From: MM2 sp035460165
GTDB lineage: Bacteria > Pseudomonadota > Gammaproteobacteria > Burkholderiales > Methylophilaceae
NCBI GenBank assembly: GCA_035460165.1
Contig: DATHWW010000003.1
Coordinates: 1-64,000, forward strand
Length of the DNA stretch: 64,000 nt
Direction of reading: 5' to 3'
Below the pieces are notes generated by a model. The model worked only from the letters and a program-made list of their open reading frames with translations, was not told the DNA's origin and did no database searches. Below, one piece after another: positions 1 through 7,286 of the stretch (within the stretch, counting starts at the first letter, position 1; each line of letters starts with the position of its first letter). The position numbers and the translations under genes were made by a program.

Positions 1-50
1 TGCTCGCCGTCGCGCAAGGTGGTGTCGAATATGATTAATTTGTCCTGCAT
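1..50 (-). CDS. leuA: 2-isopropylmalate synthase, N-terminal fragment
   Basis: Only the first 16 codons lie in the window. Read on the minus strand they give MQDKLIIFDTTLRDGE, the conserved amino terminus of alpha-isopropylmalate synthase, in which the FDTTLRDGEQ segment carries a metal- and substrate-binding arginine and aspartate. The enzyme condenses 2-ketoisovalerate with acetyl-CoA, the first committed step of leucine synthesis. A GGAG ribosome-binding site ends 7 bases before the ATG at 50, which fixes the start. pssA lies upstream, as in many betaproteobacteria, but a separate promoter and a leader-peptide candidate lie in between. Recognition is secure despite the truncation because the motif is highly specific. 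Confidence 0.9.
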   Translation of the reverse strand, partial: MQDKLIIFDTTLRDGE

Positions 51-188
51 GGTCTTGCTCCATTCTTCTTAACGGAAGCCATGAATTCCTGAAAGCTTTC
101 CGGAGGCTGCTGCCTCATAAATATCTGCACTCGCATGGTAACGGAACGTACCGTGCGCACCTGTAAAACCTGATGGGGGATAAAGTAT

Positions 189-272
189 TTAGCGCGCGAC
201 GCGCAGCAGCAGGCCGGCCAGTAGAAGGCCGTAATGCGGGAGGGCTAAGATGCTGTAGCGATTGAAAAACAT
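189..272 (-). CDS. Putative leucine-rich leader peptide of leuA (27 aa)
   Basis: This 27-codon ORF lies between pssA and leuA and ends with TAA. Eight of its 27 residues are leucine, including two Leu-Leu-Leu runs (residues 16-18 and 21-23). It uses the normally rare codons TTA and CTA as well as CTG. That composition and position match the regulatory leader peptides of leucine operons such as enterobacterial leuL. The Leu codon stretch CTGCTGCTGC can pair with the GGCAGCAGCC segment about 70 bases downstream, which can alternatively form a GAGGC-AGCA-GCCTC hairpin. I see no classic U-tract terminator, so the mechanism is uncertain. No Shine-Dalgarno sequence is present. The predicted transcription start is only a few bases upstream, so the message may be leaderless. 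The role is inferred. Confidence 0.55.
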   Translation of the reverse strand: MFFNRYSILALPHYGLLLAGLLLRVAR

Positions 273-280
273 GGTAAGCG

Positions 281-309
281 AATATAACTTTTTTTATAGG
301 CAGGTGCAA
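281..309 (-). promoter_or_regulatory. Candidate promoter for the leuA transcript
   Basis: Directly after the pssA stop, the minus strand reads TTGCAC, 17 bases, then TATATT. The -10 matches consensus at 5 of 6 positions and the -35 at only 3 of 6, but the spacing is ideal. Transcription would start near 274, two bases before the leader-peptide ATG. Confidence 0.4.
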
Positions 310-1095
310 CTATGCGGCGTTTTTACGGATACGCCGCATCACCCAACCCACATAACCGGATAAACCATACACGACAAACAACATGAACAGCACTTCCGGC
401 GGGCTGTAGGAAACCAGCACGAAAGCCAATACGATCAGCAGGATAACGACGAACGGTACGCTCTTGCGCAGGTTGAAGTCCTTGCCGCTGAAGTAGCGGA
501 GATCGCTGACCATGGTGAGGCCGGCAAACACGGTGAATCCCCAAGCGACCCATTTCATCTGCAACCAGCCGAAGAAAACATCCGATCCGGTAACGCCGTT
601 TTCGAATGAAACCCACACCAGTCCGGCCAGAAGCGCGGCCGCGGAGGGGCTGGGCAAGCCCTGGAAGTAGCGCTTGTCGGATTCATCCAGCTTGGTGTTG
701 AAGCGCGCGAGGCGCAATGCGGCACCGGCACAATAGATAAATGCTGCAATCCAGCCCAGCTTACCCATCGGCTTCAGCGCCCAGACATAAAGCACCAGTG
801 CCGGCGCAACGCCGAACGAAACCATATCGGATAGGCTGTCGTACTCCGCCCCGAATGCGCTCTGCGTATGCGTGAGACGCGCCACGCGGCCGTCCAGTCC
901 GTCCAGCACCATCGCCAGAAAAATCGCGACCGCCGCATGCTCGTAGCGGCCACCCATTGCCTGCACCACGGCATAGAAGCCTGCGAACAGAGCGCCGGTG
1001 GTGAACAAATTGGGCAGCAGGTAGATGCTGCGCTCACGCAGTTTGGGGTCGATCAATGGGCGGTGATGGCGCGGTGGTACAGGCGGGTTAGCCAT
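310..1095 (-). CDS. pssA: CDP-diacylglycerol--serine O-phosphatidyltransferase
   Basis: The enzyme makes phosphatidylserine from CDP-diacylglycerol and serine, the route to phosphatidylethanolamine in the inner membrane. The 261-residue protein carries the complete CDP-alcohol phosphotransferase signature: D68-G69, A72-R73, G82, D86 and D90, in the pattern DGxxAR-x8-GxxxDxxxD. Hydrophobic segments on both sides (about 25-65 and 95-245) fit the usual multi-helix topology. It is the type II integral-membrane family, not the phospholipase-D-like PssA of enterobacteria. It sits just upstream of leuA, an association common in betaproteobacteria, where both usually follow ilv genes. The gene upstream in the other direction, tgt, is divergent. 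Confidence 0.93.
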   Translation of the reverse strand: MANPPVPPRHHRPLIDPKLRERSIYLLPNLFTTGALFAGFYAVVQAMGGRYEHAAVAIFLAMVLDGLDGRVARLTHTQSAFGAEYDSLSDMVSFGVAPALVLYVWALKPMGKLGWIAAFIYCAGAALRLARFNTKLDESDKRYFQGLPSPSAAALLAGLVWVSFENGVTGSDVFFGWLQMKWVAWGFTVFAGLTMVSDLRYFSGKDFNLRKSVPFVVILLIVLAFVLVSYSPPEVLFMLFVVYGLSGYVGWVMRRIRKNAA

Positions 1096-1230
1096 TCAAG
1101 GGAGCCTTGCGGAAAATTCGGTTTGCACAAGTATAACAATAAAGCCCCGCCAAACAATCCGCTATTGCCTGACCAAGCAGAGTCTTACGGCCGATTTTGA
1201 TGGCCTCTTATGGTAGTATGCCGCCCCATC

Positions 1231-2334
1231 ATGCTCTATTCCGTCACCCAAACCGACGGCGCCGCTCGCCGCGGCTCGCTCACTCTCGCTCACGGCGTTG
1301 TCCAGACGCCAGCCTTCATGCCGGTCGGCACTTACGGCACGGTAAAAACCATGTCGCCCGATGAAATCCGCGACATCGGCGCGCACATCGTGCTGGGCAA
1401 CACCTTTCATTTGTGGCTGCGTCCCGGACTTGAGGTCATCGAAGCGCACGGCGGGCTGCACCGTTTCATGGGCTGGGACGGTCCTATCCTCACCGACTCT
1501 GGCGGCTTTCAGGTATGGAGTCTGGGCGCACTGCGCAAGATCACAGAAGAAGGCGTCAAATTCCGCTCGCCGATCAATGGCGACCTGTGCTTTCTGACGC
1601 CGGAAGAGTCAATGCGCATTCAGAAGGTGCTGAATTCCGACATCGTGATGATTTTCGACGAATGCACGCCCTACCCTGCCACCTGGACGCAGGCGCGCGA
1701 CTCGATGGAACTGTCGCTGCGCTGGGCAGAACGCAGCAAGAAAGCCCATGCCGACAATCCGAATGCGTTGTTCGGCATCATCCAGGGCGGCATGTATGAA
1801 GACCTGCGCGATATTTCGCTCAAGGAATTGACCGATATCGGCTTCGACGGTTACGCCATCGGCGGCCTCTCCGTGGGCGAACCGAAGGAAGACATGCTGC
1901 GCATTCTCGACCATCTGCCGCAGCATATGCCGGCGGACAAGCCGCGTTACCTGATGGGGGTGGGCACGCCGGAGGATCTGGTGGATGCCGTGCAGCGCGG
2001 TGTGGACATGTTCGACTGCGTGATGCCGACTCGCAACGCGCGCAACGGCTGGCTGTTCACGCGCAACGGCGATATCAAGCTGAAGAATGCGCGCTACAAG
2101 ACCGACACCACCCCGCTGGATCCGGAATGCACCTGCTATACCTGCCGCCACTTCACCCGCGCTTACCTGCATCATTTGCATCGCGTCGGTGAGATTCTCG
2201 GCAGCCGCCTCAACACCATCCACAACCTGCACTACTACCAGGAATTGATGGCCGGCCTGCGCGTTGCCATCGAACAGGGCCGACTCGGCATTTTCGCCGA
2301 CGAATTCAAACGTCGCCGACAGGCTTTGTGCTAG
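1231..2334 (+). CDS. tgt: Queuine/preQ1 tRNA-guanine transglycosylase
   Basis: The enzyme swaps guanine-34 for preQ1 in GUN-anticodon tRNAs, a step in queuosine synthesis. Visible landmarks are the amino-terminal PAFMPVGTYGTVK block, the TDSGGFQ base-binding motif, the IQGG segment, the catalytic region FDCVMPTRNARNG, and the zinc site CTCYTC followed by a histidine near residue 330. I place the start at 1231 (MLYSVTQTDGAARRG), because it aligns with family amino termini. An in-frame ATG at 1210 would add seven residues. Neither has a strong Shine-Dalgarno. The product is 367 residues, the usual size. It heads a tgt-yajC-secD-secF cluster. queA, often the first gene of this cluster, is absent upstream. 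Confidence 0.95.
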   Translation: MLYSVTQTDGAARRGSLTLAHGVVQTPAFMPVGTYGTVKTMSPDEIRDIGAHIVLGNTFHLWLRPGLEVIEAHGGLHRFMGWDGPILTDSGGFQVWSLGALRKITEEGVKFRSPINGDLCFLTPEESMRIQKVLNSDIVMIFDECTPYPATWTQARDSMELSLRWAERSKKAHADNPNALFGIIQGGMYEDLRDISLKELTDIGFDGYAIGGLSVGEPKEDMLRILDHLPQHMPADKPRYLMGVGTPEDLVDAVQRGVDMFDCVMPTRNARNGWLFTRNGDIKLKNARYKTDTTPLDPECTCYTCRHFTRAYLHHLHRVGEILGSRLNTIHNLHYYQELMAGLRVAIEQGRLGIFADEFKRRRQALC

Positions 2335-2371
2335 AATTTTTCGCTTTTAGCAGTCATTAAAAGGACTTATC

Positions 2372-2692
2372 GTGTTTATCAGCAACGCTTACGCCGCAGC
2401 CCCTGCGGCAGCCACTCCGGACTGGACAAGCTTTCTTCCTCTGATCGTTATTTTCGTGCTGTTCTGGTTCATGCTCATCCGCCCGCAGATGAAGCAGGCC
2501 AAGGAACAGCGCAAGATGATCGAAGCACTGCAAAAGGGCGATGAGGTCGTCACCAGCGGCGGCGTAGCAGGCAAGATCGTCAAGGTCGGCGATAGTTTCG
2601 TCGCGCTTGAAATCGCCCCTGAAGTCGTCGTCCAAATACAAAAGCACACCGTGCAGACCCTGCTGCCCAAGGGCACACTCAAGTCTCTCTAA
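2372..2692 (+). CDS. yajC: Sec translocon accessory protein YajC
   Basis: YajC is the small single-span inner-membrane subunit that associates with SecDF and the SecYEG holotranslocon. The 106-residue product has a short periplasmic end, a transmembrane helix around residues 18-38 (FLPLIVIFVLFWFMLIRPQ) and the family segment RPQMKQAKEQRKMIEALQKGDEVVTSGG. The start is GTG, supported by an AAGGAC ribosome-binding site about 7 bases upstream. secD follows after 21 bases, so the cluster is probably cotranscribed. Confidence 0.95.
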   Translation: MFISNAYAAAPAAATPDWTSFLPLIVIFVLFWFMLIRPQMKQAKEQRKMIEALQKGDEVVTSGGVAGKIVKVGDSFVALEIAPEVVVQIQKHTVQTLLPKGTLKSL

Positions 2693-2713
2693 GAAAATCA
2701 CCGGGACTATCCC

Positions 2714-4543
2714 ATGAACCGCTATCCGCTCTGGAAGTACATCCTTATTCTTGTCTCGCTGCTGTTCGGCATGCTGTATGCGTTGCCGAACCTCTTTGGG
2801 GAAGCTCCCGCCGTCCAGGTTTCGCCGGCGAAGAGCACCCTCAAGGTGGAGCCAGCATTGCTGGAGCAGGTCGAATCCACGCTCAAAGCGGAAAACATCG
2901 CTTACAACGGCCTGTTCCTCGACGACAAGGGCGTCAAGGTGCGCCTGGAAACTCCGGACGCACAGATCAAAACAAAGGATCTACTTGCCGAGCGGCTGGG
3001 CAAGGATTACGTGGTAGCGCTCAACCTGGTTTCCCGCTCGCCGGAATGGCTGCATAACATCGGCGCACTGCCGATGTATCTGGGCCTCGACCTCCGCGGT
3101 GGTGTGCACTTCCTGTTGCAGGTGGACATGAAGGGCGCAGTGGACAAGGCGGTCGAGCGCTATGTGGGCGATTTGCGTACCACCATGCGCGAAAGCCGCA
3201 TTCCTTACCTCGGTATCGTGCGCGAAGGGCAATCGGTGCAGGTGAAGTTTCGTAATGACGCGGACAAGGCCAAGGCGGAAGCCGATATCCGCAAGAACTA
3301 CCCGGATCTGCAACTCAAGGAATCTTCCGACGGCGAAAGCAAAATCCTGATCGCCACGCTGGACCAACCGGCGCAGAAGCGCATCCAGGAATTCGCGCTC
3401 AAGCAAAACATGCAGACGCTGCACAACCGCGTCAACGAACTGGGCGTCGCCGAACCCATCATCCAGCAGCAAGGCATGGACCGCATCGTGGTGCAACTGC
3501 CGGGCGTGCAGGATACCGCCAAGGCCAAGGAAATCCTCGGCCGCACGGCGACGCTGGAAATCCGCATGGTGGACGACGAGAAGAGCGTACCCGCCACGCT
3601 GGAAGCTGCCGCCAAGGGCCAGGTGCCGTTTGGAGACGAATACTACGTCGACCGCGACGGCCGTCCGCTGCTGATCAAGAAGAGCGTGGTATTAACCGGC
3701 GACTACATCACCGATGCCGGCCCGGGCCTGGATCAGCAAAGCGGCGGCTCCGTCGTGCACGTGACGCTGGACGGTCGCGGTGCGCGCATCTTCAAGCAGG
3801 TAACCCGCGAAAACGTGGGCAAGCGGATGGCGATCATGCTGGTCGAGAAAGGCCAGGCGGAAGTCATTACCGCCCCGGTGATCCAGGAAGAAATCGGCGG
3901 CGGCCGCGTGCAGATCAGCGGCATGGCCAACGTGCAGGAAGCGACCGACGTATCTCTGCTGCTGCGCGCCGGCGCGCTGGCAGCGCCGATGGACATCATC
4001 GAGGAACGTACCGTCGGACCGAGCATGGGCGAGGAAAACATCAAGCGCGGCGTGCATTCCACGCTGTGGGGCTTTGCTGCAATTTCCGTGATGATGATCC
4101 TGTACTACATGATTTTCGGCACGATCTCGGTCTTCGCGCTAGGCGCCAACCTGTTGCTGCTGGTAGCGATCCTGTCGCTATTGCAAGCCACTCTGACGCT
4201 GCCCGGCCTGGCCGCTATCGCGCTCACGCTCGGCATGGCGATTGACGCCAACGTGCTGATCAACGAACGGATCCGTGAGGAATTGCGCAACGGCAGCTCG
4301 CCGCAGGCGTCGATACACGCCGGCTACGATCGCGCCTTCGGCACCATTCTCGACTCGAATATCACGACGATGATTGCGGGCCTCGCGCTCTTCATGTTCG
4401 GCACCGGTCCGGTGAAGGGCTTTGCCGTGGTACACGTGCTCGGCATCATGACCTCGATGTTTACTGCGGTCGTGGTTTCGCGCGCTGTGGTCAACCTGGT
4501 CTATGGCTACCGTCGCAAGATCAACAAGCTGACGATCGGCTAA
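2714..4543 (+). CDS. secD: Protein translocase subunit SecD
   Basis: SecD works with SecF as a proton-driven RND-type motor that assists late steps of protein export. The 609-residue product starts with a membrane anchor (about residues 7-26). The GLDLRGGVHFLLQVD motif and large periplasmic P1 domain follow, and the last 170 residues hold five membrane helices. The conserved helix-4 segment GMAIDANVLINERIREEL is present; the aspartate there belongs to the proton path. The usual phenylalanine before ERI is asparagine here. Length is normal for proteobacteria. It lies 21 bases after yajC and 8 bases before secF. Confidence 0.97.
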   Translation: MNRYPLWKYILILVSLLFGMLYALPNLFGEAPAVQVSPAKSTLKVEPALLEQVESTLKAENIAYNGLFLDDKGVKVRLETPDAQIKTKDLLAERLGKDYVVALNLVSRSPEWLHNIGALPMYLGLDLRGGVHFLLQVDMKGAVDKAVERYVGDLRTTMRESRIPYLGIVREGQSVQVKFRNDADKAKAEADIRKNYPDLQLKESSDGESKILIATLDQPAQKRIQEFALKQNMQTLHNRVNELGVAEPIIQQQGMDRIVVQLPGVQDTAKAKEILGRTATLEIRMVDDEKSVPATLEAAAKGQVPFGDEYYVDRDGRPLLIKKSVVLTGDYITDAGPGLDQQSGGSVVHVTLDGRGARIFKQVTRENVGKRMAIMLVEKGQAEVITAPVIQEEIGGGRVQISGMANVQEATDVSLLLRAGALAAPMDIIEERTVGPSMGEENIKRGVHSTLWGFAAISVMMILYYMIFGTISVFALGANLLLLVAILSLLQATLTLPGLAAIALTLGMAIDANVLINERIREELRNGSSPQASIHAGYDRAFGTILDSNITTMIAGLALFMFGTGPVKGFAVVHVLGIMTSMFTAVVVSRAVVNLVYGYRRKINKLTIG

Positions 4544-4551
4544 GGAAACGT

Positions 4552-5484
4552 ATGGAACTCTTCCGCATCAAAAAAGACATCCCATTCATGAGCTATGGAC
4601 GCCTGACGACGTCCATCTCGTTGATTACCTTCCTGCTTTCGGTGTTCTTCCTCGCCACCAAGGGCCTTGCGCTTGGCGTGGACTTCACCGGCGGCACGGT
4701 CATGGAAATCAGCTATCCGCAAACGGCGGACATCGGCAAGATCCGCAGCGCCATCGACGGCATCGGGCTGAAGGACGCCACGGTGCAGAATTTCGGCACC
4801 AGCCGCGATGTATTGATCCGCCTGCCGATCAAGGCAGGCCTCTCCACCGCGCAGCTCTCGGAGCAAGTCATCGGTGTATTGCGCCAGGACAACGCCGGGG
4901 TAGAGCTGCACCGCGTCGAATTCGTCGGGCCACAGGTCGGGCAAGAGCTTTACGAAAATGGTGCGTTGGCGATGCTGCTAGTGTGCTTCGGCATCATGGC
5001 CTATCTCGCCATGCGTTTCGAATGGCGCTTCGCATTGGCGGCGGTGATCGCCAACATGCACGACGTGGTGATCATTCTCGGCTTCTTCGCCTTCTTCCAG
5101 TGGGAGTTCAACCTGACCGTGCTGGCCGCGGTGCTGGCGGTGCTGGGCTACTCGGTCAACGAATCCGTGGTGGTGTTCGACCGGGTGCGCGAAAACTTCC
5201 GCAAGATGCGCAAAGCCAGCGTAGCGGAAGTGATCGACAACGCGATCACGCGCACGATGTCGCGCACCATCATCACCCATGCGATGACGCAGACCGTAGT
5301 GTGCTCGATGCTGTTCTTCGGCGGCGAAGTGCTGCACAACTTCGCGCTGGCACTAACCATCGGCATCCTGTTCGGCATCTACTCCTCAGTGCTGGTCGCC
5401 AGCCCCATCGTAATGTGGCTGGGGATTTCCCGTGAAGACCTGGTCAAGCCAGAAAAGAAGGAAACGGCGGACGCCCTGCCTTGA
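4552..5484 (+). CDS. secF: Protein translocase subunit SecF
   Basis: SecF is the partner of SecD in the export motor. The 310-residue protein has an amino-terminal helix, the GVDFTGGTVMEI motif, a small periplasmic domain, and the carboxy-terminal five-helix bundle with VNESVVVFDRVREN, equivalent to the conserved D-R motif of helix 4. The gap from secD is eight bases, with an AAGGAAACGT ribosome-binding site in it. The order secD-secF matches the great majority of proteobacteria. Confidence 0.97.
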   Translation: MELFRIKKDIPFMSYGRLTTSISLITFLLSVFFLATKGLALGVDFTGGTVMEISYPQTADIGKIRSAIDGIGLKDATVQNFGTSRDVLIRLPIKAGLSTAQLSEQVIGVLRQDNAGVELHRVEFVGPQVGQELYENGALAMLLVCFGIMAYLAMRFEWRFALAAVIANMHDVVIILGFFAFFQWEFNLTVLAAVLAVLGYSVNESVVVFDRVRENFRKMRKASVAEVIDNAITRTMSRTIITHAMTQTVVCSMLFFGGEVLHNFALALTIGILFGIYSSVLVASPIVMWLGISREDLVKPEKKETADALP

Positions 5485-5541
5485 CAAGACTCCGCCCTTG
5501 CGCGGAAACTTGGCGCTTCTCCTTAGACTGATCCACACCCC

Positions 5542-6801
5542 TTGGACGACATTCCTTTATCGTGGCAGCTCGGCGCACTCGCCGGGCTGCTGCTGATCGG
5601 CGCCTTCTTTTCGATCGCCGAAACCAGCCTCATGTCTCTCAATCGCTACCGATTGAGGCATCTCGCCAACGCCGGACATCGCGGCGCCCGCCTCGCCAGC
5701 GGATTGCTGGCAAAAACCGACAAACTGCTGGGCGTGATTCTGCTCGGCAACAACTTCGCCAATGCCGCCTCCGCCACCCTGGTCACGGTGATCAGCGTAC
5801 GCCTGTTCGGCGACGGCCAAGCCGTATTGGCCGGCGGCACGCTGGCGGTGACATTCGCGATCCTGGTATTCGGAGAAATCTCGCCCAAGGTCATTGCCGC
5901 CACTTATCCCGAAAAGCTTGCTTTTGCATGCAGCTATTTTCTGTATCCACTGCTCAAGGTAGCCTATCCGGTCGTATGGTTCGTCAATCTGTTTGTCAGC
6001 GCCTTCCTCAAGCTGCTGCGCATCAAGACCGACTTCAGCGATACCGCGCATGCCATCAGCATGGAGGAGCTGCGCACCATCGTTTCCGAATCAGGAAAAT
6101 TCATTCCGAAGAAGCATCGGAGCATCCTGCTCAACCTGTTCGATCTGGAAAAAGCCACCGTCGACGATGTGATGACCGCGCATACACAGATCGAAGCCGT
6201 GGACTTCGATGCGCCGCTTGAAACGATATTGCAGCAGATCGCGACCAGTCACCATACACGCATGCTGGTACGGGAAGGGCCAACCGAGGAAATCATCGGC
6301 GTGATCCATATCCGCAAGGTCATGCATCAGGTGCAGAGCGGGCAACTCGATCTCGACCTGCTGCGAGAAATCGTCGCCGAACCTTACTACGTGCCTTGCG
6401 GAACGCCGCTGTATACCCAATTGCAGCAATTTCAGGAAAAGCAGCAACGCCTGGCGCTGGTCGTGGATGAGTATGGCGAGCTAAAAGGCCTGGTGACGCT
6501 GGAGGACATCCTGGAGGAGATCGTCGGGGACTTCACCACGCAATCGCCCTCCTTCGGTGGCGCATTCCATGAGCAACCCGACGGCAGCTGGCTGGTCGAT
6601 GGCGGCGTCCAATTGCGCACCTTGAATCGCAAACTCGGGCTTGGTTTTCCGCTGAATGGCCCCAAGACCTTGAATGGGCTGGTGCTGGAATACTTCGAGG
6701 ATATCCCGGAACCCGGCACCAGCTTCAGGATAGGCGGACACACGCTGGAAATTGTACAAACCCACGAGCGCATTGTTAAGAGCGTTCGCATTTACCCCTA
6801 G
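5542..6801 (+). CDS. CNNM/CBS-domain membrane protein (HlyC/CorC family)
   Basis: This 419-residue protein has a CNNM (DUF21) membrane region over about the first 180 residues, a pair of CBS domains at about 200-335, and a carboxy-terminal CorC/HlyC domain at about 345-419 that contains LNGLVLEYFEDIPEPGTSF. Relatives such as YfjD/CorB are implicated in magnesium or cobalt export. The exact substrate cannot be read from sequence. The start is TTG at 5542. No strong ribosome-binding site is visible, and the protein begins MDDIPLSWQLGALAG. It follows secF at 57 bases and may be read from the same transcript. CBS domains suggest adenine-nucleotide regulation. Confidence 0.85.
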   Translation: MDDIPLSWQLGALAGLLLIGAFFSIAETSLMSLNRYRLRHLANAGHRGARLASGLLAKTDKLLGVILLGNNFANAASATLVTVISVRLFGDGQAVLAGGTLAVTFAILVFGEISPKVIAATYPEKLAFACSYFLYPLLKVAYPVVWFVNLFVSAFLKLLRIKTDFSDTAHAISMEELRTIVSESGKFIPKKHRSILLNLFDLEKATVDDVMTAHTQIEAVDFDAPLETILQQIATSHHTRMLVREGPTEEIIGVIHIRKVMHQVQSGQLDLDLLREIVAEPYYVPCGTPLYTQLQQFQEKQQRLALVVDEYGELKGLVTLEDILEEIVGDFTTQSPSFGGAFHEQPDGSWLVDGGVQLRTLNRKLGLGFPLNGPKTLNGLVLEYFEDIPEPGTSFRIGGHTLEIVQTHERIVKSVRIYP

Positions 6802-6862
6802 CTGAGGTATAGCCAATAGAATTTCTTCATCAAAAATTCCTTTGATAGCCTGTTATGGCTAC

Positions 6863-6890
6863 TTGAAAAAATCCGGTTTAGGCTCACAAT
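6863..6890 (+). promoter_or_regulatory. Candidate promoter of clpS-clpA
   Basis: TTGAAA, 16 bases, CACAAT lies just upstream of clpS. The -35 matches 5 of 6 consensus bases and the -10 matches 4 of 6. The TTGAAA is preceded by C, giving CTTGAAA, the sigma-32 -35 element, but a convincing heat-shock -10 is not present. The predicted start leaves almost no leader before the clpS ATG at 6902. Confidence 0.35.
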
Positions 6891-6901
6891 AAGAACACGC
6901 T

Positions 6902-7207
6902 ATGGCGAAGACGCACGAAAGTACCGTTGTAGATAGCACGGCGACCCGACAGAAACCTCCACCTCTGTACAAGGTGTTGTTGCTGAACGACGATTACACG
7001 CCCATGGAATTTGTGGTGGTGGTTCTGCAGCAGTTTTTTTCCAAAAGCCGCGAACAGGCTACGCAAATTATGCTCAAAGTACATAAAGAGGGCAGTGGAT
7101 TGTGCGGCATTTATCCACACGGTATAGCCGAAACCAAGGTCAACCAGGTCACCGCATTCGCCAGGGAGCATCAGCACCCCTTGCAATGCATCATGGAACA
7201 AGAATGA
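6902..7207 (+). CDS. clpS: ATP-dependent Clp protease adaptor ClpS
   Basis: ClpS is the adaptor that binds N-end-rule substrates and delivers them to ClpA-ClpP. The 101-residue product has the typical disordered amino end followed by the folded core YKVLLLNDDYTPMEFVVVVL, with the paired aspartates and methionine that line the N-degron pocket. The histidine in KVHKEG and the CGIYPHGIAETK segment complete the core. clpA follows 79 bases later, the standard pairing. Confidence 0.97.
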   Translation: MAKTHESTVVDSTATRQKPPPLYKVLLLNDDYTPMEFVVVVLQQFFSKSREQATQIMLKVHKEGSGLCGIYPHGIAETKVNQVTAFAREHQHPLQCIMEQE

Positions 7208-7286
7208 AGGCTTCCTGCAAAAATCGGGCACAGGGAGTTGGCAACAAGCAGCACATCCGGTCATTGGTATTTAGAGGTGCCTTAAA

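Noticed and set aside
115..309. 64-codon minus-strand frame overlapping the leuA leader
   Set aside because: It has no ribosome-binding site and is poorer in structure than the leucine-rich frame in the same place.
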